DNA of 64,000 bases from Lindgomyces ingoldianus (Eukaryota > Ascomycota > Dothideomycetes > Pleosporales > Lindgomycetaceae). This document shows, piece after piece, positions 11,892 to 22,890 of the stretch (the stretch's first letter is position 1; every line of letters starts with the position of its first letter). Made by a program: the position numbers and the translations under genes. The DNA lies in NCBI RefSeq assembly GCF_010093535.1, contig NW_022985165.1, positions 1,602,985-1,666,984 on the forward strand, in the 5' to 3' direction. The notes under the pieces are model-generated. The model was not told the DNA's origin. It saw nothing but the letters and a program-made list of their open reading frames with translations, and did not search any database.

Positions 11892-13039
11892 TCATACGCG
11901 ATTGTTGCCGTATCCAAATCTGCCACTTGCCATCTGTTGCTTATATGCGAGAAGCTCAGATGCTTCCTTGTTCTGCTCGGCCTCGAGGGCAGCGAACTCA
12001 CGTTTGCCGGCGCGGCGCTGCTTGACGCAGCAGATCGTGATGAGAATAATGCAGATGAGAACGAAGCCGAGAACGCCAGAAATAATCCCGATCTGGACGC
12101 CTTTGGAAAGGGCATTCCAGCGGTTCTTCACGCCGTGGGGCTTGTGAGCTTCTGTGAGAGCGTCGGAAGTACCACTGGGATAGGTTAGCTAAAGGAATAG
12201 ATACAGATTTGTTCGTCAACGTACTTGATGACCTTGACTTTCTCAAAGCTGCCACTGGCATCCATGTTCTCCCATGAATACTCTTTAGCAGTAGTATAGT
12301 CCTGGACATACACATCGCGGACGAACATGGTGAATGGCCCTTTGTCAAAGTCGGTCTTGCCACCAGCCCAGGCCACCACGCCGGGATCGTTGTTCTTCAC
12401 GTCACCACCACTCCAAATACCCAGGCGAATGTTCATGGGGGTCTGGGGATAGTTCTTCCCGCCGAGCGCTTCTGCGTACTTCAACTCTCGAAGCATGTTG
12501 TTATCGACCCACCACTGGATGCGCTCCTTCGTCCAGTCGATTGTGTAAGTGTGGAACTTTTCCTGCGGGTTCTCCGTTCCAAATTCTTTGCCGCGGGTAT
12601 AATCGGTGGTGTTGCCTTTCCCGAAGTAATTGGTGAGTACGTGAGTGGTATTGCTACCCAAGAACTCCCAGTCGATCTCGTCCAGGTCCTCGGATTGCAG
12701 GATTGCACTAGAGACTATGCCCTGGCCGGGCGCGGCCTTCATGACAATAGATACTCGTCCAAAGAGTATGTAGAAGGAGGATGCAATGGTGGGAGAATCG
12801 CCGCTTCGCGCAATAGTGAACTTAGCACCGTCGTCATATTGGTCAACTTTGCCATTTGTGGTTTTCCAAAGCTTCGAAGACCATGTAGAGTTGAAGTGAA
12901 ATGAGGCATTACCGCCGAGTGCAGGCATGTTAGGGCATCCTGTAGTATTGAGAGGGTTGCAGTCGGTATGCGTCTGCGCGAAGGTCACAGGCAGGAGTGC
13001 GGAGAGCAGCACGACGGCAGACAAGATAAATGACACCAT
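11892..13039 (-). CDS. GH16 CRH-family cell-wall transglycosidase with C-terminal membrane anchor
   Basis: Model complement(join(11892..12174, 12225..13039)), 365 residues; a 50-nt intron (GTACGT donor, GCTAAC branch, CCCAG acceptor) joins in phase 2. CRH enzymes cut chitin and re-attach it to beta-glucan, cross-linking the fungal wall. A signal peptide (MVSFILSAVVLLSALLPVTFA) precedes a Cys-containing DCNPLNTTGCP segment. The GH16 catalytic signature DEIDWEFLG holds the nucleophile and acid/base Glu. Other hallmarks are HTYTIDWT and WWVDNN. The C-terminal exon does not give a GPI signal but a strong transmembrane helix (GIISGVLGFVLICIILITIC) followed by a basic, 45-residue cytosolic tail rich in Glu/Gln. 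The ATG at 13039 sits in a gccaccATGG context, better than any upstream start. Several N-glycosylation sites are visible. Confidence 0.9.
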
Positions 13040-16000
13040 GGTGGCGGTCAATTGGAGAATGTATAGAAGTTACAAAGAGTGTGGTTGCACGTATTCCAGA
13101 CGCGCGATGGGAGATCAAGGATTGACGGGCAATGAGTTGCAAAAGAGCGGACTCTCACAAGGAGAAAAGAGAATGTGCAGTGAAAGGGAGAGAGAAGCAG
13201 GGCTGCGTTTTACAAGGTGGTTTAGAGGCGGGTTGGTGGACGAGGGCGTGCCTTGGAACCCTGAGATTAAGGAGTTGAAGAATGCAGGTCCGAGCGCTGA
13301 TCACCCGCCTCCTTGGTCGGCGGGCCGACAAACACCTTGCTGATCGCTTGGAGCACGCTCTTGTTTCTTCACCAGGACCTTTCCATCCTATTTCCATGTC
13401 TTGTCCCACCTCCAGCAGCTTTTGTTTTCGCCGTTGGCCCTCAACTGTCCGCTGGGAAAAGCACAATGCCGCTGGGGGCGCCGCCTCAGCCGCTCGTGCT
13501 TGTCGTATGCAGGTACAGGTACGATAAGCGCCACAATACGAACAAGCTTCCAACATGAAACACCCCCGTGAGGGGAGATGGGAACCGTGGACGGAACTCT
13601 CAAAATAATATTCCTCAAAATAGTTTCGACACCGAATTTCCGTCATCAGCACAGAGCCGCGGACATTCTCATACTAAAGGGCGACACTGTAACTGTTATT
13701 TCTGAAAGCAGCACTGCAGCGCGCGTGAACTTCAAGGGGATTGTTGCGAAGGTCCACTTGTCCAATCATCTCTCTTGCAATCTTGGCGCTTTGCTGCCCG
13801 ACGGGTGGCTGTTTGAGGTGACTTTTTTCAGCCTCGGAACTCGAGCTCCAAAATCTGGCCGCGGAGGCTGCCACAAAAACTCAACAATGGGAAAGCTGTG
13901 AGGAATGGCGTGCGTTGGACTGGAATATTAAACAGGCTCAGCGTCGTGGGTATATTCGGCAGATCTGTTGCCTCCCAAGGGTACTGGCCGCTCATGGAGC
14001 GGGATCAGAGGATGACATGGAGCATCCGAGTACTTTCCATCTCCTCCTGTCTCGTTTGTCCAAAACGTAGTGCTCGCACTTCTCAGTCAGGGCCGTTTCA
14101 CTATGTGTCTGGTAGAAACCTTCGAAGACTTCCTTGCAGAAACTAGAAGCCATGTCAATGGATATCGGCATGTGCCTAAGGGGTTTTTGTTTATAGGTGC
14201 ACCTTTGTACTTTTCTCGGATAGCACGAAAAGCCTCAGCCGACCTGCTCGAGCCGACATCCTTTGTAAAGTGTGAGGAGCAGATGCAACATCTTCGCTAT
14301 GCTGCCGATCTCAGTCGACCCTTTCGCGTCTCCTTTCATTTCTTCAACTCCCGAGACTTATGGATTTTTACATTTGAGAGCCGGTCGATCGCTCCAGTCG
14401 TATTTGAGTCCCATCATGATCACTTGGGTCGCATTGCTACCAGAGGCATTCTTCGACGTATCCTGTCTGGCTAATGTAGTGTTGCAGCATTGTGTCTTTC
14501 TTCGGTGCTTGCTTCGGTGCTCGGGTTGTCGTCAAATCGCACCTGCCTCCACAGATCCCCCCAAGCATTTCGAGGGCTGGCAGTCGCGCCTTCTTCATTT
14601 CTTGAGACAAAGTTAGGGCTTTTCCAAGAACAGAAGGCTAGCGGAGACCTCAATAGAACTGCCTCACTCTTATAAGCATCTTATTGCTCTTATTGCAATT
14701 CCCCATGTGGCTGACTTGCCGGATACCAGACTTAGAAATTTGCTAGTCTGTCGAAGGATCAACTCCGACAATCAGGCACTGGAGATCCTTGAACTTGAAG
14801 ACGTTATGCGGACTTATATCACGGATTGTCAAGATGAAGAAGTGCGCGCCAAACCTGAGAGAAAGTTTGGTTCGATCAGTTTTTCTGAACCCGAACGCAA
14901 GATGTTGTTTGTGAAGCTTGTGGGGGCACAGAGATGAGAGAAACTGAACTGCATTGATTGCCAGAGGAGTGCTCGTCGGAGTCTATATATGTGCGAAACA
15001 AGTGGGTAAGTCTTGGCAACATAGACCATCGTGAGATGCATACGACCATGGTGACGACGCATCCGACTATCGTGTGACTACTGCAAACATTGTTCCTCAG
15101 TTATCTGGCCGACATACATACGGCAGTCTATAAAAACGCGAGAAAAGACTAGCTGGAAATTTGGGCTATATCCGGGCCCTATTCTTCTATAGTCGTGCTC
15201 GTTGTTAACCTTACATCCATCCTAGTTAGTCATTTTCATGACAAAGTTGTGTAGAAGAGGACCAATTGCACAAAGTGATGCCAAGGTCATGGGAACATTG
15301 AGCACCGCATACCGCATTCTTATCAACCTTCTCAGCACTATCCTGTTGAAATCTAGTCTCTGTCGCATGCAGGTATTGTGTGCGCGAATAAGAGGGGAAA
15401 TAAACCAATCACACACAAAAGAACGATGACTCGAAGTTAGGTTGATGCGTTTGCACTATCTGAGATAATTGGACAATAGTGACTTCCTAGAGCTTGCAAG
15501 GTGTCAGCAGTATATTTTGAAGAAACCCTAACCGAAATAATTGTTGATACAGAAAGTTATGAACAAGTTGAAATGGGGACGCCCAGAACTAGCAACGGAC
15601 GTGGCCCAGCAACACCAGCTGCTCGATTGGGGAGGAAACGGATGTGTATTTGCAAGGCTGGCGTAACCCCACGTATAGATCTCGAGCTGCTGCAGGCACG
15701 AACCCCTGACGAAGCGCTTCGCCTTCATTAGCAGCAGGGCGTATTCTCTATCGCCCCCAAGAGGTGCGGGATGTACTTGACATTTGCTTGTGCTGAGAAA
15801 CTCGGTACAAGGACCGGCAATGCGGCATTCCACATATGCCCCATTCCGAGCGACCGGTTTGCCAAATCCGTACAGCTAGTTCGATTGAGAGGAAAGAGAG
15901 GTCTTGCAACTCCTTACTGCCTGGCGTAGTGGAAGTCAAGGTGGGCAGCACGTGCAATTGGAGAACCGACCAGAGGCTAGCCAAGGTCTTGATAGCATAC

Positions 16001-16619
16001 CGGAGGGAACGGGAGAACAGAAGGAAGGAATGCAATCTTGTAACAGATGACTTATCGCACTGCGCAACGCAACGTACCACTAGATAAATACAGCTCCTGC
16101 AATTTTCAAACAAGCTGGACAGGGTGCGCATACAGTCCAATGGGCCTACCAAGTACGGAGCATGCGAGATCGACATGCTGCATAGGTGTGGTGTGGTACA
16201 GTAGTTGGGAGTGTGGACGATGGAGATGACGTTCAGTTACAGGTCTATCAGCCTTGCAATGTCTCAAACTTGACCCGCTTTTGGCTTTTGCGGGGGCTGA
16301 CCTGGCGCAGTCTGGCGCGGCGACTTTCAACGTTCTGGGGAGGCTTGCACGCTGGCCACACTCTCTGCCAAGCTCTTATCCGCAGGCTTGAACTCCCAAT
16401 CTTTGAACGTAAGGACATCTCAACACTCACTTCACTGCTTCTACCTCAACACTTCCATCATCACCTAGTCGCGACTTCGACCCGGCCTGATGGAGACTGC
16501 CCACTCTTCCCTGGTCCACTGAGTATGTGACAACTCGCGATGAGACTTGACGAGACACTGATGATGGTTCAGACAATCCGCGGGCAGCCTACCCCAACTC
16601 TGAAAAGTCTTAGCCCACT
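13040..16619. other. Long gap without a supported gene
   Basis: About 3.6 kb between the divergent CRH gene (minus) and the CAP59-like gene (plus). Many small open frames exist on both strands (for example 13155-13652 minus, 14070-14474 plus, 15748-16176 minus), but none has a domain, signal peptide or consistent splicing that I can follow. Base composition is like the rest of the gene island, not like the AT-rich edges. It must hold both promoters. A long noncoding transcript or a fast-evolving small gene cannot be excluded. Confidence 0.4.
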
Positions 16620-17864
16620 ATGCATCTCAGATTTCGCCGTTTTTTTCGCCGTTCGCGACGCATCTGGCTCAGAGTCGCTCTTATCTATGTTGCATTCTTT
16701 CTCACCTGGGACACTTACGAGCTGTTGCGCTCCCCATCTACCCAAAACGTCTCATCATCGTACCATCCCAACCCCAACGAGCGCTTTTTCATAGCAAGTA
16801 TTCATTGGAACAACGAGAAAATATTAAGGTCGCATTGGAATCGCGCTGTTGTGGATCTTGTAAAGTATTTGGGTGCTGAAAACACATATGTTGCTGTCTT
16901 GGAAAGCGGCAGCTGGGACGACAGCAAGGGCGCGCTTCGGGATCTGGAGGCCGATTTGTTAGGCATGCAGGTGCCGAATACAATCGTGCTCGAGGAAAGC
17001 ACGCATGAAGACGAAATGTCCCGGATTCCGCCTCCCGATAAACATGGCTGGATGTGGACAGCAAGGAAAAAGATGGAATTGCGCAGGATACCGTACCTGG
17101 CCAACCTGCGCAACCGTGTCATGGACATGATGCCCCGTGCCAACGATACCGACCCCAGACCTTTTACGAAGGTGTTATGGCTGAACGATGTTGTTTTCAC
17201 TGTCGACGATGTTCTCACCTTGCTATCTACCAACTCTGGCCACTATGCTGCCGCCTGCGCTTTGGATTTCTCAAAACCCCCTTTATATTATGATACGTTC
17301 GCTCTCCGCGATATCAGCGGAGCCCAACCCGTCACCCAAACGTGGCCATATTTCCTAGCATCGGCCTCACGCGCCGCTATCGTTTCAGATCAGGCTGTCC
17401 TAGTGCAATCCTGTTGGAATGGCATAGTGGCCATGGATGCAGATCCTTTTTACGCAAACTCGCCTCTAAGATTTCGTGGCATCTCCGATTCTCTCGCGTC
17501 CCTGCACCTTGAGGGATCCGAATGTTGTCTGATACATGCCGATAATCCATTGAGCAGTGTAAAGGGTGTGTGGCTGAATCCCGATGTTCGTGTTGGATAT
17601 AATGTTGATGCTTATGACATTGTCAAAGCGTCTCCAAATCACTCTTGGCCATCTTTCCACTCGCGATTTACAGGAATATGGATCAACCGGTTGGCCCGAT
17701 GGGTTGGCACTCCAAGTCGTCTCCTTCAACACCTAGTAGTACTCTCAAGGCTAAGGCAGTGGAAATCGGCGTCCCCCACAAAAAACCCTAGGATAGAACC
17801 AGGGATTTATTGTCTTATCAACGAGATGCAGGTATTAGTAAAGAATGGTTGGAAACATCTCTAG
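16620..17864 (+). CDS. CAP59/CMT1-family mannosyltransferase-like protein
   Basis: Single exon, 414 residues. The family (CAP59_mtransfer, typified by Cryptococcus alpha-1,3-mannosyltransferase CMT1) works in the Golgi on capsule or cell-surface glycans. The protein has the expected type II layout: a short basic cytosolic tail (HLRFRRFFRRSRRIW), a membrane helix around 17-33, then a lumenal catalytic domain. Family landmarks are FFIASIHWNNE (56-66), VAVLESGSWDD, VLWLNDVVF, YYDTFALRDISG, CWNGIVAMDA and ECCLIHAD, and the ending GIYCLINEMQVLVKNGWKHL is typical. The ATG at 16620 begins just before the basic tail, which supports it. Donor and acceptor in a filamentous ascomycete are not established. 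Intact; neighbours give no pathway hint. Confidence 0.85.
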   Translation: MHLRFRRFFRRSRRIWLRVALIYVAFFLTWDTYELLRSPSTQNVSSSYHPNPNERFFIASIHWNNEKILRSHWNRAVVDLVKYLGAENTYVAVLESGSWDDSKGALRDLEADLLGMQVPNTIVLEESTHEDEMSRIPPPDKHGWMWTARKKMELRRIPYLANLRNRVMDMMPRANDTDPRPFTKVLWLNDVVFTVDDVLTLLSTNSGHYAAACALDFSKPPLYYDTFALRDISGAQPVTQTWPYFLASASRAAIVSDQAVLVQSCWNGIVAMDADPFYANSPLRFRGISDSLASLHLEGSECCLIHADNPLSSVKGVWLNPDVRVGYNVDAYDIVKASPNHSWPSFHSRFTGIWINRLARWVGTPSRLLQHLVVLSRLRQWKSASPTKNPRIEPGIYCLINEMQVLVKNGWKHL

Positions 17865-18570
17865 TTGTGTCTTTCATATCTGCTCTACAATTTAAATTCA
17901 GAGACGCCTCAACCCTGCTCAGCACTAACGAAGCGCTCAGGGTATCATTAAGTTCGCGTATTCGTGAACTCGTATTATTAAACGCCAAAACTCAATCCTC
18001 AGGAAGACGGGGGAAGTAGAGCGTAAGCGTTCAGCATCCTATCCTCTGTACAAGGGCAGCTGAGAGGTTAATTTAGGTATCGGCCTTGCCATGATACTTT
18101 CAAGGAGCTGAATCAATATCACTCACATGTAACTATGGCAGATCCTTTGATGTAGAGCTAATGCCCTATAGAAAAGCGCATGAACAATGTATGAAGGCTG
18201 AGCATATGGCACTATCGCGACTAAGCCATTCCCCGCGAAGACTTCCAGTCTCCAATAGCAGTGAACTTAATAAAACGCACAAGTCTATCATTTACTTAAA
18301 AGCGCCAGGCTGGGGCAAAACTCCTCCTTGGGTCAGTAGTTGGATGAGCTCCTGCATGCAAAGGTCCTGGCAAAATAAGAGGAAACAATAGGCTCTACTA
18401 CTACATACTTGCTAATATAGTGTACTCTTATATACAATCCGTTTAGTTTAGTTTATAACTACTGAAAATATAAGAATCCCACAGTGCATTACTCACTTAA
18501 GCTTTGTTGTAGAGTCATGTACTTCATTATTTTCTCGTGTAGCTAGTGGAGGGTACAATCAAATTCAACC
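17865..18570. other. Intergenic region 3' of the CAP59-like gene
   Basis: No coding gene can be supported. Short open frames at 17810-18019 and 18161-18391 lack any recognisable feature. Confidence 0.35.
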
Positions 18571-19320
18571 CTAATCAATCTTAAATGTTGCATTTACAAC
18601 ATCTTGAAAGACGTCGCTATACTCCCTATTATTCAACCACATAAGACGAGACCGAGTGAATGTTTGGGGTTGGTCGACACAGAGGTCAAATACTGAAGCA
18701 TAAGCCGCACCCTCCGTTTTATATATTTCGACTTCCTCACATTCTAGGTACCCACCTTCTAAGAATCCCAAATACAAGCACCAGACAAGCGATTCACATC
18801 CTGAACTAAGGTAACAATTGCGTCTAGGGTCCTTTTCCGTTGCTTACTCGCCCGCGGGGATACTAGGGTAGGACCAAGTAACTCGCATAACCAATTCTTG
18901 GACAACACTATCCTCTTCAGAAGCCAAGACGTGTTTACCTTACGTAGCAAAGAAGCTACAGTAAAGAGGAAACGTCGAGTAAGTGATCACCCGACCTTTA
19001 ACAATATTGCGTTGGAATCATGGATGTATTCCGGAGGCGGAAAAGAGACCTTCGTTTTCGCCACTAACGCGCCTATAATAACGTATCCTATTTGCACGCT
19101 GCCATGGGGCTCTAAAGCAGCTAACTGTTGTTCGAGTCTCCAATACTAGCTCCAAATTTAATCGGGCGATCGACGAGGTATTAAAAATGTCCATCAATGG
19201 AAGTCCATCTCCTAGAGAAAGTTCGGGGAAAATATCCTAGTGGGTATCAACTCTGCAGCACTTCGTAATCAACCATCTGGTCAAGTTACGGTACTCAGGC
19301 TAGCAAGATTGTTTCTTAAA
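18571..19320 (-). pseudogene. Decayed coding remnant, family unknown
   Basis: The minus strand reads as protein-like sequence broken across frames. From about 19270 down one sees DIFPELSLGDGLPLMDIF and ARLNLELVLETRTTVSCFRA. An overlapping frame gives LEQQLAALEPHGSVQIGYVI and SFPPPEYIHDSNAILLK. Lower down are RTLDAIVTLVQDVNRLSGAC and a further frame from 18777 (GGYLECEEVEIYKTEGAAYA). Stops and frame changes mean it cannot encode one intact protein without several introns. I read it as a relic of a gene, but an intron-rich gene is the alternative. Confidence 0.3.
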
Positions 19321-19715
19321 TGCCGGAAAACCTAAGTATTTAGAACAAGCAATCTACCGGTTGAAGGCACCTGTTCTGGAAATAAAAACCAAGGATGTCG
19401 TTATTCAGCGTGAGTTAAGATTTGCTGAACATAAAATGGAGCATACCTGTGAAACGGTATGGGGAGAACGTATCTATTGTGCTACGAGGACGAACAACTA
19501 TGGCATAGGATAACTTTTATCTACAATAAAGTGTGTAGAATTGAAATGTGGGAGCAGCCTTTAAGAGGCCGCTAGGGCACGATGCTGGATGATAACACGC
19601 AAAACGGAAATCCCTAGAGGATGGACTTAAGCGGAGCAGCTGGTATAATGCAGGTATGTTCGATTAGGCCAGACCTCCTTCAATTAGGTTGACAAAATTC
19701 AAGGGTCCGTAGGTG

Positions 19716-19960
19716 TCACGTTTGGTTAATGGGGCTTGTTTTGATTGAGTTAGGTTGAAGACTCGAGGTTACTACTCGTCCGAGAAATCGCTTCCGAGGT
19801 TTGGGAAGGATTTCTTCGAGATGATGGAGCGGATTGAGAAGGTCAGCGTTTTTCGGGTTAGGCATCAAGTCAATCCCGTTCCCTAGCTCGTTAGAATAGC
19901 TGACGCGCCCCTGCGGCAAAACAAGGCAGCGTCTGTAGGAAATGACATCATTTCATAGTA
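19716..19960 (-). pseudogene. Possible terminal exon or gene remnant
   Basis: Minus-strand open stretch with protein-like composition: VLPQGRVSYSNELGNGIDLM, then ADLLNPLHHLEEILPKPRKR. A plausible acceptor (cctacag) lies just upstream near 19939. No convincing upstream exon was found. It may be the last exon of a gene whose other exons I missed, or a relic related to the 18.6-19.3 kb remnant. Confidence 0.25.
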
Positions 19961-20410
19961 GAGTTGAGTATTTTGAAATGGTCATCATTGTGAGGGGCAA
20001 TCCGCTCTCCTGTCTTAAGGGTAATTAGGAGTTAGACTGGGCTGAATTGTGGGGGATCCACAACATGGGGTAGCCACTAACCTAGCATAGAAGTCAGTAG
20101 GAACGAACCGAGTGATTCGTAGGGCTTCCTCAATCAGATTAAGTGCTAGTCGGACTTTATGACAATAGTTTCAGTAACTCAAGCACCCTCTCGTTTGGAT
20201 TGGCCATTTGCAGCTACCACTTTCCGTTGCCATATCTTCCCTCCAGGCTAAATGCTAGCACTTTTCCTCCTCTGGCACTGACGCAATCTGTCAATATTTT
20301 ATTGGTGCTTAAACTGGAAGTTCAACGGCAAGTCTTAAACATGTCTTTCTGAATTGCAGATCTATGTACAGCTGGAATGATACGTTGACACCGAGACTCT
20401 TCTAATACTA

Positions 20411-22194
20411 TTATTCATGGCCCTGAGTCTTAATCTTGAGGAACGGCACGAGGAGCAGGCTGATGAAGGTACATGCCATGGCAAACCAAAAGGTTGCAGA
20501 GTATGGCTCAAAGGGATCGTGTGCGTAGTAGCCGGAGGTTGCAGGATTCTCAGAAACACTTTTAAGGATCGCTGTACCGATGCCGAGGCCAATAGTGACA
20601 GCGAGTTTTGAGACTGTTTGGAAGATAGAGCCGGCTATGGACTGTTGCGATTTGGGCAAGGAGGAAAGAACATACATCTTGGGAATGGTGAATTAGCTAT
20701 GCTACAACACCCAGCTGGAGAGATTTCGTACTCACATTGGCAACATTGAACTCAAGATCGGCTCCGACGACAACAATGGCCAGGGCCGGGAACGTAAATG
20801 CCCAATATGAGTCACCGGAGCGCTGGACAGCAACGAGAAGGAAAGCCATGGTGTAGGCAGCAGCTCCTATTCCCATTAATAACTTATTGGAAACCGCATG
20901 TAACACCAGCCCGGCAATGACCTAGAACGAACCATCAACATCATCGACCTGTCTTTCTCAACTTTCGAACTTACATTCACGATGATCCCGCTAATTGCCA
21001 TAGGAAGCATGTGTACCGCCGTCATCAATGCAGAATATCTGCATAGCTCTTGAAGATACAGTGCCACGAAGAATGTCATCGGCGGAAAAGCAAGAAAACC
21101 AAGTAGTAAAATTGCGATCAGCTGAAAGAAATTAGACAAATACCGCTTCAAAGCTACAGAGAACGTACCAGAGAGAACTCCTTATCGCGCCAAACATTCA
21201 TTGGCATGAGTGGATATGGAAAACAACACTCCCAACATACGAAAGTAATAATCATCAGGATACCCAATATGATTAAGACTAGCACGTATGGAGTCTTCCA
21301 CCCCAGGGGAGCATCTGAGCCAACGCTGGACAGTATCTGTGAGCTTTTGTCACCTCGTTTAAGACACCTTCCTTACCTGAGACCAAAGGAAAGCAGACCA
21401 ATACCACCAATAGTCAATGTTGCGCCAACGACATCAAACTTTTTCATCGTCTGAATTGAGAGAGGGAGCTTCTCACTGTCATCCACTGGGACTATAAAAC
21501 AAGCCACAATCGCCACTACGAAGTAGATGATAGCAAGTAGCCAGAATGATGCACGCCATCCAAAGAGCTGTGTCGCAACTCCGGAAAAGATAGAGCCGAA
21601 CACAAATCCAAGCGGATTACCTGCACTGAAACAGGCAAATGCGTAGTTCTTCCTCTTAGATGGCTTCTCGTATATGCTACCAAGGATACCTTGAGCAGGG
21701 GGGACAGTTGATGCACAGAACAAGCCCAGAACTCCGTTGAGAACGTCTAGGGTAATGGCATTGTGCGAGAATCCTGCCGAAAGGGAGAAAACGGCGAACA
21801 GGAAAAGACTGGCGATGAGCATGCCTCTTCGACCAAACAGATCCGCAACCTTGCCAAAGAATAGGAGGAAAGAACCTGAAGTTAAGCTGCCGTCGTTAGC
21901 GTTCCGAATATTTGGGGGAAACTGAGAGACTTACGCCGAGGAGGCTGTGATCCATGTTGTCTGAGAAGTCGTCATGTTAAGGTCTTTTCTCACAAAAGAA
22001 GATATGACGATGGTACTTCCTTGAAGGAGACTTGGCATGGCTACACCCATTGTAACTGTTAGAATGAACAGAATCTCCTGTGCCGTCGAGCGGAAACACG
22101 CTGGGCGAGCATTGGGCCTGGAGGGTGCATCTTTCGGTGCAATGGCGACCTCTTTTGAATATTGCTGCTTCTCAGTGTCTTCAGAACAGGCCAT
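20411..22194 (-). CDS. MFS drug/metabolite exporter (DHA2-like), 6 exons
   Basis: Model complement(join(20411..20677, 20736..20921, 20975..21121, 21169..21325, 21377..21886, 21935..22194)), 508 residues. The five introns are 47-58 nt, with donors GTAAGT, GTAAGG, GTACGT, GTAAGT and GTGAGT. The protein would pump small molecules out across the plasma membrane by proton antiport. After a 45-residue charged cytosolic tail come the membrane helices: LFILTVTMGVAMPSLLQG, then TTWITASSALTSGSFLLFFG with the loop-2/3 motif GKVADLFGRRG, FSAGNPLGFVFGSIF (motif C-like) and FGWRASFWLLAIIYF. The C-terminal half has VLVLIILGILMIITFV and PPMTFFVALYLQEL. It ends in a short basic tail. It lies next to the aminotransferase and methyltransferase and is the likely exporter of their product. 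Confidence 0.85.
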
Positions 22195-22890
22195 TGATAC
22201 TGACTCTTCTATTGAAGCTGTGGTCGTTGACCTCCAGAAATGGAGTAAAAATGCTATTGGTATAATGCTAGTTCTCCTATTTGTACACATGTCGGTAATG
22301 GTTTTCAGATGCCCTTATTACTTTTGACCCCGTCCTCGGAATAATTGTGGACAGAAGTCATCATCACCTTCACCAGTGGACAAAGGATCAAGCGGGTGAC
22401 GTGTGGGCCGTTGAGCTGTCGATGCTCCATATTGACTCAGCTTATCCTACCCCTGAAATACCCACTACCACCCAGACCCCACTTAGACTATAAGATAATC
22501 CATAGGGATGGTTTGGAAGGAACCCCAATCCGAACTCCAGTCCGAACTCCAGTCCGAACTCCAGTCTAGGGAATTTATGCCGTCTACGGTTAAAATTGCG
22601 ATCGCGCTTTAAAGTTGCGGTCTGGCATAAGCTGTAGTAAGAACTATCCGAACTTAAGATGCACGTTAGGTCCGCTGTTGGCATGATGAGCAATTTCGGT
22701 GTGCTGAGGGGTACATTCAGTGATGCGTTGGGTGGGAGAGCCATGGCTGTCGTAGAATGCTGACAAATCTGAACCGTTAATAAATGAATATGATGTCACT
22801 ACCTCAATTTGTTGAGAATGATATGATACAAGGAGACGCTTTAATACAATATGATTAGGTGGAGCTGAGAGTACAAAGGTGCACATAGGT
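22195..22890. other. Spacer between MFS gene and aminotransferase gene
   Basis: About 700 bases between two minus-strand genes: promoter of the MFS gene and 3' side of the aminotransferase. It holds the 12-bp tandem repeat listed separately. No gene seen. Confidence 0.4.
22529..22564. repeat. 12-bp direct tandem repeat, 3 exact copies
   Basis: Three perfect head-to-tail copies of tccgaactccag, with a partial copy before them. They sit about 340 bases upstream of the MFS start codon. They could be a repeated regulatory motif (the core CCGAAC contains a CCG half-site of the kind Zn2Cys6 factors bind) or a simple slippage repeat. Confidence 0.7.

Noticed and set aside
13155..13652. Minus-strand open frame of 165 residues
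   Set aside because: No domain, odd Cys/Arg-rich composition, and a competing plus-strand frame of equal quality. Treated as chance.
14070..14474. Plus-strand open frame of 134 residues
   Set aside because: No recognisable motif and no splice-extended continuation; overlapping frames are equally open.
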